Part shown: positions 32,435 to 39,538 of the stretch, piece by piece
Position numbering within the stretch: position 1 is the stretch's first letter
Layout: the number at the start of each line of letters is the position of its first letter
Assembly: GCA_020847555.1 (NCBI GenBank)
Contig: JADLBT010000297.1
Span: forward strand, 1 to 41,249
DNA: 41,249 bases
DNA from: Gemmataceae bacterium
Lineage (GTDB): Bacteria > Planctomycetota > Planctomycetia > Gemmatales > Gemmataceae
Direction of reading: 5' to 3'
Notes under the pieces: model-generated
Database searches by the model: none
Told to the model about the DNA's origin: nothing
The model's input: only the letters and a program-made list of their open reading frames with translations
Translations under genes and position numbers: made by a program

Positions 32435-34765
32435 ATGAACTTCATCGCTCCGTACATGCTCTGGGGTGCGCTGGCGGCGGGAGTGCCGGTTGCGCTGCAC
32501 TTCTTCTTCCGCAGCCGCTACCGGACCGTCCCGTGGGCGGCGATGAAGTTTCTGCTCGTCAGCGTCGAGCAGACCAGCCGGCGCCTCAAGTTTCAGGAAC
32601 TGCTCCTGCTTCTCGTTCGCTGCGCGGTCCTGGCGCTGCTCGCCCTGGCCCTCGCGCGGCTGCAGTTCAGCGCCGTCGGCGGGTCGGAGCGGGATGCCGT
32701 CGATGCCGTCTTCGTCATCGACACGTCGTTCAGCATGGGTGCCCGCGAGGGCAAGCAGACACGCCTCGATCTGGCGAAGAAGGCCGCCCTGGCCGTCCTC
32801 AAGCAGCTGCCGCGCAACTCGACCATCCAGGTCGTCACCTGCTCCGACCGGGCGGTTCTGGTCGGCCCGCCCGATGCGCGCGACCGCGACCAGGCCGCCG
32901 TGATCCTCAAGGATCTCGACCTGACCCACCTCGCCTCCGACCTGGCGCCCGGCATCGCGGAGGCGGTCAGCGCCCTGAAGCGCGGGCACGCGGCGAACCA
33001 GGAACTGTACGTCTTCAGCGACATGCAGAAGGACGGCTGGGACAAAAACGCCGACCGGCTCAACAAGACGGTGAAGGATCTCAGCGAGACGGCGACGGTC
33101 CACCTCGTTCGGTGCGGGACGCAGCAGCCGCGCAACGTCGCCGTCGTCGGCATCGCGCCGCAGTCCGGCATCCCGCGCCCCGGCGAGCGCGTCGGGTTCG
33201 CCGTCCTCGTCCGCAACACCGGCGCCGCGGCCGTCAAGAACCTTGCCGTTCGCCTGACCGTGGACGGCAAGCGGCAGGACATCGAGGAGCAGCCGATCGC
33301 CGAACTCTCGCCCGGCGAGACGCGCACCGTCACCCTGACGGCGAAGATGGAGAAGGCCGGCCTGCGCGTCCTGACCGCCACCGTCCGGGACGACGACCTC
33401 GACGAGGACAACCGCTACGACCAGGTGATCCTGGTGCGCGACCAGCTTCGCGTGCTCGTCGTGGACGGTGCGGCCGACCCGAAGGATCTGCCGCGCTCGT
33501 CGGCCTTCCATCTGGAACACGCCCTCGTCCCGGTGAAGGACGAGCAGCGCGCGAAGTATCATGTACGGCTGACGAGTCTGTCGCCGCGCCGCGTCTCCGC
33601 CGCCGAGCTGAACGTCCACGATGTATGCATCCTTGCCAACGTCGCGCTGGAGCGCGGTGCGAAGGGCGGAGGAGAGGCGCCGCCGAGCGACTTCGTCGAG
33701 CAGTTGGGGCCGTTCGTGCGCCGCGGCAACGGGCTGATTATCTTCGGCGGCGACAACGTGGCGCCGGAGGCGTACAACCGCATCCTGGGCCAGCGCCTGA
33801 ACCTGCTGCCGGCGAAGGTCGCCGGGCTCTCCGCGTTTGGCGACGAAAACTTCGTGCTCCTCGACCGCGGCAGCATCACCGGCCCGGCGTTCCTGCGCTT
33901 CCGCGAGGACGAGGATTTCAAGGGCATCAGCTTCGTGCCGATCCTCAGGACGCTCCAGCTCGACGAACCGGCCCGGGAAGCGAAGAAGGAAACCGGCGGG
34001 CGGGTGCTGATGCGCTACACCAACGGTAAGCCGGCGCTGGTGTCGCGCACGGTCGGCGCGGGTGAGGTGCTGCTGGTCGCGACGAGTGCCGGGCCGGAGT
34101 GGAAACGCGACACCCGGCTGCCGTCGTGGAACTGGCTATTCGAGTGGCAGGCCGGCTACCTGCCGCTGGTCGAGGCGTTCCTCAACCATCTCCAGGACCG
34201 ACTCGGGCAATCGCACAACTTCACGGCCGGTAAGACGCTGGACTGGCATCCGACGCCGGATCCGCTCGCGGCCCCGCGGCCGGCGACACCCGACGGCGCG
34301 GCCGCGCAGGTGGACGATACGCGCGCCTACTTCCTGATCCACCCGCCGACAAGGCCCGGCGCGGGGGCGCGGCGTGAACCGCTGGGCCGGCCGGAAATGG
34401 TGCAGGGGCGGCCGGTCGTGACGGCGGCCGGGATCGACCGCGCCGGCGAGTACCACATCACGGCGGCCGACCGCGGCGCAGACGCGCCGCGCAAGGTCGG
34501 GGCGGTGGAACCGGCGCCGCTGCTGGTGCCGTTCGCGATCGTGCCGGACCTGCGCGAGAGCGCGAACCTGGAAACGCTCCCCGAGCGTGCGCTGAACGAG
34601 CGGCTCGGCTTTACGCCGGTCCACATGAACCTCGACGGCCGCGCCAGCGTGGCGGCGGTGACCGAGCGCACCAACCGCGAGTGGACGCGGTGGCTGCTGC
34701 TGGCGGTGCTGGGGCTCGCGGTCGGCGAGGCTATCCTCGCCTGGTTCTGCGGGCGCGCGTGGTAG
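32435..34765 (+). CDS. BatA-type membrane vWA protein
   Basis: A 776-residue protein. The N terminus (FIAPYMLWGALAAGVPVALHF, then RTVPWAAMKFL) is the BatA/aerotolerance signature, with two membrane helices before residue 80. A vWA domain follows with the metal-site motif DTSFS (96-100) and FVIDTSFSMG. A CARDB-like stretch (about 245-340), a GATase-like fold region (about 345-580, including GLIIFGGDN) and a C-terminal membrane helix (about 752-772) complete it. Large proteins of this layout are typical of planctomycete MoxR clusters. vWA domains bind partners through a metal ion; the partners here are probably MoxR, DUF58 and the next vWA protein. The start at ATG 32435 avoids a GTG at 32417 inside the repeat. 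Confidence 0.9.
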   Translation: MNFIAPYMLWGALAAGVPVALHFFFRSRYRTVPWAAMKFLLVSVEQTSRRLKFQELLLLLVRCAVLALLALALARLQFSAVGGSERDAVDAVFVIDTSFSMGAREGKQTRLDLAKKAALAVLKQLPRNSTIQVVTCSDRAVLVGPPDARDRDQAAVILKDLDLTHLASDLAPGIAEAVSALKRGHAANQELYVFSDMQKDGWDKNADRLNKTVKDLSETATVHLVRCGTQQPRNVAVVGIAPQSGIPRPGERVGFAVLVRNTGAAAVKNLAVRLTVDGKRQDIEEQPIAELSPGETRTVTLTAKMEKAGLRVLTATVRDDDLDEDNRYDQVILVRDQLRVLVVDGAADPKDLPRSSAFHLEHALVPVKDEQRAKYHVRLTSLSPRRVSAAELNVHDVCILANVALERGAKGGGEAPPSDFVEQLGPFVRRGNGLIIFGGDNVAPEAYNRILGQRLNLLPAKVAGLSAFGDENFVLLDRGSITGPAFLRFREDEDFKGISFVPILRTLQLDEPAREAKKETGGRVLMRYTNGKPALVSRTVGAGEVLLVATSAGPEWKRDTRLPSWNWLFEWQAGYLPLVEAFLNHLQDRLGQSHNFTAGKTLDWHPTPDPLAAPRPATPDGAAAQVDDTRAYFLIHPPTRPGAGARREPLGRPEMVQGRPVVTAAGIDRAGEYHITAADRGADAPRKVGAVEPAPLLVPFAIVPDLRESANLETLPERALNERLGFTPVHMNLDGRASVAAVTERTNREWTRWLLLAVLGLAVGEAILAWFCGRAW

Positions 34766-34808
34766 AACCCCGTCGCCGAGCGGGGGGAGAGGTTTTGGTG
34801 GCGACCTC

Positions 34809-37286
34809 ATGGAGTGGCTGAACGAACTACTCGGAGTGAAGGCCGGGCCGGGGATGACCCTCCGGTCCGCCGACCTGGCCTTCCGCAGCCCGTGGCCGTG
34901 GTGGGCCGCGGGCGGCGTGCTGCTGCTCCTCGGCGCGCTCGTCTTCTTCCTCTACTGGCGCGAGCGCGGCCGCATCGGGCCGGTCCGCCGCGCCGTCATG
35001 GCGACCCTGCGCACCGCCCTGCTCCTGCTGCTCCTGCTGCTGATCTTCCAGCCGGTGCTGCGGTCCGAATTCGAGGGGCAGCGTGCCCGGCCGGTGGTTC
35101 TCCTGCTCGACAACAGCCAGTCGATGAAGCAGCAGGACAAACGCCTCTCGCACCCCGACTTGATGCGCGTCGCCATCGCCCAGGGGCTGGCGGCCCCGGA
35201 CGCGAAGGTCAAGGCTTCCGCGTCGCTGGCGGACGTTCCCGCCGGCACGAAGAAGGATCCGCAGCGCGCCGACCTCGTCCGCGCCGTCCTCGCCAACCCG
35301 AAGCTGAAACTCCTCGATCGGCTCCGCGAACGCGGGCCGCTCCGGCCCTACCTGTTCGGCCCGGAGAAGAAGGACGCCCTCAAGGATTCCGCGGAGGACG
35401 TTGCGCCCGCGCACCTGGGAGACGCTCTCCTCGCGAATTACAACCTGAAGGAGGACCGCACTGCCCTCGCGGATGTCATCAGCAGCCTGCTCCAGGGCAA
35501 GGGCAGCAAGGTGCCGGCCGCCATCGTCGTCCTGACCGACGGTCAGGACAACGCCAGCAAGCTGACCCTGGAGGAGGCGGCCAGCGAGTGCGCCCGCCAC
35601 AAGGTGGCGCTCCACATCTACGGCGTCGGCTCGGCGGAGGCCGGCACGCTGCAGATCCGCGACGTGCCGGTCGCCGAGACCGTCTTCTTCGACGACCTCG
35701 TCACCGTCCCGGTCCGGTGGCGCGCCCGCGGGTTCAAGAAGGGCACGGTCGAGATCGCCCTGACAGCCGGTGGCAAGGTCGTTGCGAAGCGTGAGGTGCC
35801 GGTCCGGACCGGCGAGGATCTGCGCGAGGAGCTGACCTTCACCCCGCCCCGCGGCAAGGAGGGCGAGGAGAAGCTCGACCTCGTCGCGAAGATCCGGCTC
35901 AAGGAGAACGATGCCTTCCAGGACAGCTTCACGCGCCCAATCCGCGTGATCGACAGCAAGGTGAAGATCCTCTACATCGAGAACACGCCGCGCTGGGAGT
36001 ACAACTTCCTCCAGCCGGCCCTGCTGCGCGATCGCCGCGTCGAGGCGAAGTTCCTCCTCGTCGCCGCCGACCCGGAGACGCTGAAGCCGCCGAACTACCT
36101 GACGCTCGCCCAGAAGGCGAAGTGGCCGTACCTGCAAAAATTTCCGACGCGCGAGGAGCTGCTGCGGTACGACCTCGTCATCCTCGGCGATGTGCCGACC
36201 GGGCCGAAGGGGTTCCTGACGCGGCAGCACCTGGAGTGGCTGCGCGAGTTCGTCGAGGAGTTCCGCGGCGGGCTGATCGTGATCGCCGGCCGCAACAACA
36301 TGCCGGCCGCGTACCGCGACACGCCGCTCTACGAGGTACTTCCGGTTGAGTTCCTGCCGGTCAAGTTCCAGGCCGACGCGGACCGGCGCACCTTGCCGTT
36401 CCAGCCGGTCCTGACCGACGCCGGCAAGCGCGCCGACATGATGGCCCTGGTCGATGACGCTCGGGAGAACCTGAAGCTGTGGCAGGAGCTGCCGGGGTTC
36501 CACTGGCACTACCCGATTACGAAGGTGCGGCCCGGCGCCACCGTCCTGCTGGAGCACCCGACGGCGAAGGTCGGCGAGCAGCCGATGCCGCTGATCGCGT
36601 CCCACTACTTCGGCCGCGGCGAGGTGCTGTTCCTCGCGTCGGACGAGACGTGGCGGTGGCGGTTCAACGCCCAGGACCGCTACTTCGGCCGGTTCTGGGG
36701 CCAGCTGATCTACCGTGTCGGCCTGCCGCACATGCTCGGCAACTCCTCCAGTCGGGTGCAGCTCGGACTGGAGCGGTCCGAGGCAGAACTCGGCCGGCCG
36801 GGGCTGCTCTACGTTCGGCTCCTCGACAAGGACTTCCGCCCGCTGAGAAACGCCAGCCCGACCGCCGAGCTGATCGCCCTGAACGCGAAGGCGGGCGAGC
36901 GCACCCGCCCACTCAAACTGCAGCCGATCGAGGGGCGCGAGGGCGAGTACCGCGCTCTGCTGCCGCATGACGCTCCGGGCCGGTTTGAGGTCAAGATGAT
37001 CACCCCCGAGCCGGCCACCCTGGCGTACCGGGTCAACCTCCCGCCGCGTCACGAGCTGGCGGAACTCGGGATGGCGGCGGACGCGCTGCGCGACGCGGCG
37101 CGCGTCAGCGGCGGGCGGTTCTACCAGGAGGAAGACCTGTATCGCCTGCCGGACGAGGTGCCGTCGCGCAAGGAGGCGTTCACCGAGCCGATGGAAGTCT
37201 CGCTCTGGAACTGGTTGACGTTCCTGCTGTTCCTGGTGCTGATCACGGCCGAGTGGGTCGTGCGCAAGTTCTCGAACCTGAGCTGA
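34809..37286 (+). CDS. Large membrane vWA protein with GATase-like region
   Basis: An 825-residue membrane protein. Two N-terminal helices (about 33-53 and 65-85) precede a vWA domain with DNSQS (101-105) and VVLTDGQDNAS. An extra stretch of about 100 residues after the metal motif is inserted within the vWA domain. Then come a beta-sandwich region (about 280-385), a GATase-like fold with ILYIENTPRWEYNFL and GGLIVIAGRNN, and a final membrane helix (LTFLLFLVLITAEWVVRK). The ending AEWVVRK is common in this family of planctomycete proteins. The gene lies 43 nt after the first vWA gene and 4 nt before the next, so they are co-transcribed. It probably forms a periplasm-facing complex with its neighbours (inference). 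Confidence 0.88.
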   Translation: MEWLNELLGVKAGPGMTLRSADLAFRSPWPWWAAGGVLLLLGALVFFLYWRERGRIGPVRRAVMATLRTALLLLLLLLIFQPVLRSEFEGQRARPVVLLLDNSQSMKQQDKRLSHPDLMRVAIAQGLAAPDAKVKASASLADVPAGTKKDPQRADLVRAVLANPKLKLLDRLRERGPLRPYLFGPEKKDALKDSAEDVAPAHLGDALLANYNLKEDRTALADVISSLLQGKGSKVPAAIVVLTDGQDNASKLTLEEAASECARHKVALHIYGVGSAEAGTLQIRDVPVAETVFFDDLVTVPVRWRARGFKKGTVEIALTAGGKVVAKREVPVRTGEDLREELTFTPPRGKEGEEKLDLVAKIRLKENDAFQDSFTRPIRVIDSKVKILYIENTPRWEYNFLQPALLRDRRVEAKFLLVAADPETLKPPNYLTLAQKAKWPYLQKFPTREELLRYDLVILGDVPTGPKGFLTRQHLEWLREFVEEFRGGLIVIAGRNNMPAAYRDTPLYEVLPVEFLPVKFQADADRRTLPFQPVLTDAGKRADMMALVDDARENLKLWQELPGFHWHYPITKVRPGATVLLEHPTAKVGEQPMPLIASHYFGRGEVLFLASDETWRWRFNAQDRYFGRFWGQLIYRVGLPHMLGNSSSRVQLGLERSEAELGRPGLLYVRLLDKDFRPLRNASPTAELIALNAKAGERTRPLKLQPIEGREGEYRALLPHDAPGRFEVKMITPEPATLAYRVNLPPRHELAELGMAADALRDAARVSGGRFYQEEDLYRLPDEVPSRKEAFTEPMEVSLWNWLTFLLFLVLITAEWVVRKFSNLS

Positions 37287-37290
37287 AGGC

Positions 37291-39339
37291 ATGGTGCCCC
37301 GGACAATACGCAAACACCTGGCGCGACTGCGGCGGCGCGAGCGCGGGCTCCGGCTGGTGTGGGGCGCCGCGCGCTGGCTGGCGCTGGCGCTGGCCGCGCT
37401 GGCGGGCGCGTGCCTGGTCGATTACCTGATCGACCGCACGATGCCAACGCCCTGGGCGCTGCGCGGCCTGCTGGTGTTCCTCCAGGCCGCCCTGTCGCTC
37501 AGCGCCTGCGCTCTGCTGATCCTGTGGCCGCTGACGCGCCGACTCAGTGACAGTCGGCTGGCACTGATGGTCGAGGACAAAACCCCGGCACTGGGCCACC
37601 GGCTCATCAGCACCGTCCAGCTCAACCAGCCGGACGCGCGGATCGAGGGGATGTCGCCCGAGTTGATCGGCGTCGTCACCCGCGAAACCGAGCAGCTGGC
37701 CGGGCGCGTCAGCTTCCCGGCCGCCGCCGATCACCGCCGCCTCCGGTGGAGCGCCGCCGTTGCCGGCCCGGTGCTGCTCGCGGCTGCCGTCCCGCTGGTG
37801 GCTGCCCCCGCCCTGACCCTGGCCCTGCTCCAGCGCCAGCTGCTGCTCGACGTGGAGATCCCGCGCTCCGTCTATCTGACCGGCGAGACGGCCAGCGTCT
37901 GGCCGAGCGGCGAGGAGGTGGTGCTGCAGTTCCGCGCCCGCGGCGAGGGGCTGGGGCCGGACCTGAAGGGCACGGCGCTCGCCTATCTCGATGTCGGTGG
38001 GACAGAGACTTACGACCTCGTGTACGAGTCCGCCGCCGGCCCGCGGGAGGCGATCTACACGGCCCGCGTGCGGCCGCTGTCGGTCGATTTCCGCTACCGC
38101 GCCTACCTGGCCGACGGCCGCACGCCGGGCGACGGGGTGATTCACTTCGAGCCGCGGCCGGTGGTGGTCAAGGAAACCGCCTGGGTGGTGCTGCCGGAGC
38201 ACTGCGGGCTCCGTCCGGACGGAACGCCCTACGAGGTGGAGCAGTCGCGCGGCGAGATCGTCGGGATGCACGGCTTGCGGGCGCGCGTCCAGGTGAAGGT
38301 GCAGAAGCCGGTCAAGCAGGCGGTCCTCGAACTGCTCGGGGCGCCGTACCCCGACCTGTCGCGCCCGTCGCGCGAGACGGCGGCCCAGCGCAACGCGGTC
38401 GAGGCGCTGTCCGCCGTCGCGGCGATGGGATTGCTCGCGGGACCGGCGACCGCCTCGCTCGACACGGCCGCCGGCCTGGCCGCCAGCCGCGGCGAGGTGG
38501 TGCTGCGCCAGCTGCGGCTGGTGTTCCCGAAGGAGCAACCGGAGGCGACGTGGACCTTCGACCTGCGGCCGACCGAAACCGCGTACCGGATTCGGGTGTT
38601 GGATCAACATGGGTTTGCGAACATCGCGGCGCCGCTGCGCGGCGTGACGATCGTGCCGGAGCGCTCTCCGCAGGTGGCGCTGCTGCGCGAGCGCTTCCTG
38701 CCGGCGAAGGCGTTCCGCTCGCCCGGTGGGAGCGATGTTGATTTCGAGGTGGACGGCATGCCGCTGGGGCTGGACCCCGAGGGCAGGCCCGGCCCGATCC
38801 GCATCGGCTACACGGCGACCGGCGCGTACGGCCTGGGGCAGGCGCGGCTGCGCTACCGCGTGCTCAAGAAGGTCGAGGGGTCGCAGGAGGAGCAACCCGG
38901 CGGCGACGAGCGCTGGCAGATCTACCCGCTGCCCGAGATAACCGGCCGGGGCCGGAAGGGGTTCGATCCGAAGCGCGGGCAGTTCCGCGATGCCGAGAAC
39001 GAGGAGGACGTGCCGTTCTTCGCGGCACCGTCGCCCGACCCGCAGCACCTGCTGCCGCGCACGATCGGCGGCGGTCAGTTCGACTTCAAGACGAGCGATC
39101 TTTCCGACGCCAGGGGGAACCGGATCGAGCTGAAGCCGGGCGACCAGGTCGAGTTCTACCTCGAGGTGTTTAACCGCAACCCGGACCGCTCGGAGGCGGT
39201 CGTGGGCCGGTCGGAGGCGCGGGTGAAGGTGGTGGTGGCGGCGCCGGAGTTCCGCCGCTGGGTCTTCGACACGCTGCAGGAGGAAAACCGCCTGCGCCAG
39301 CTGGAGGCGCGGCAGCGCGGCGTGTTCGACCCGCGCTGA
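37291..39339 (+). CDS. DUF4175-like membrane protein of the MoxR/vWA cluster
   Basis: A 682-residue protein. The first 90 residues hold a basic amphipathic start (RKHLARLRRRERGLRLVWG) and two membrane helices. A third helix lies near 150-175, followed by a long periplasmic part rich in beta strands. Proteins of this shape in planctomycetes are often labelled DUF4175; I assign this on layout and position only. Near residue 600 an acidic, Pro-rich segment precedes a final LEVFNRNPDRSEAVVGRSEA region, where an Ig-like fold seems likely. The gene starts 4 nt after the vWA gene and is followed, after an inverted repeat, by the coiled-coil gene. Function unknown. Confidence 0.75.
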   Translation: MVPRTIRKHLARLRRRERGLRLVWGAARWLALALAALAGACLVDYLIDRTMPTPWALRGLLVFLQAALSLSACALLILWPLTRRLSDSRLALMVEDKTPALGHRLISTVQLNQPDARIEGMSPELIGVVTRETEQLAGRVSFPAAADHRRLRWSAAVAGPVLLAAAVPLVAAPALTLALLQRQLLLDVEIPRSVYLTGETASVWPSGEEVVLQFRARGEGLGPDLKGTALAYLDVGGTETYDLVYESAAGPREAIYTARVRPLSVDFRYRAYLADGRTPGDGVIHFEPRPVVVKETAWVVLPEHCGLRPDGTPYEVEQSRGEIVGMHGLRARVQVKVQKPVKQAVLELLGAPYPDLSRPSRETAAQRNAVEALSAVAAMGLLAGPATASLDTAAGLAASRGEVVLRQLRLVFPKEQPEATWTFDLRPTETAYRIRVLDQHGFANIAAPLRGVTIVPERSPQVALLRERFLPAKAFRSPGGSDVDFEVDGMPLGLDPEGRPGPIRIGYTATGAYGLGQARLRYRVLKKVEGSQEEQPGGDERWQIYPLPEITGRGRKGFDPKRGQFRDAENEEDVPFFAAPSPDPQHLLPRTIGGGQFDFKTSDLSDARGNRIELKPGDQVEFYLEVFNRNPDRSEAVVGRSEARVKVVVAAPEFRRWVFDTLQEENRLRQLEARQRGVFDPR

Positions 39340-39354
39340 GGCCGGGGCGCGCTG

Positions 39355-39415
39355 ACCAGCCCGGAGCGCCAGCGCCGGGCACTCCAGGCGCCCGGCGCTG
39401 GCGCTCCGGGCTGGT
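39355..39415. repeat. Inverted repeat family C, copy 2 (26-bp perfect arms)
   Basis: Arms at 39355-39380 and 39390-39415 (starting ACCAGCCCGGAGCGCCAGCG) pair perfectly over 26 bp around a 9-nt loop, 15 nt after the DUF4175-like stop. Core identical to the copy at 30017; the loop and the outer bases differ by compensating changes. Confidence 0.95.
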
Positions 39416-39538
39416 CCGGACGGCGCCGGCCGTCAAATTGGTAGTAATCGTTGCGCACGGCCTGTAAGATCTCTGATTGCGACGTCGAGGCGCGGGCGGC
39501 CGCGCCCATTCCCTTGGGGGGCCTTGGGGGCAAGAACG

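Noticed and set aside
34827..37313. Antisense open frame of 828 codons opposite the second vWA gene
   Set aside because: Complement of a well-supported vWA protein; no start signal or family motif.
39438..39470. Possible promoter before the coiled-coil gene (TTGGTA / TAAGAT)
   Set aside because: Spacing is 21 nt, too long, and the hexamers are poor. The AT-rich pocket is noted but not called.
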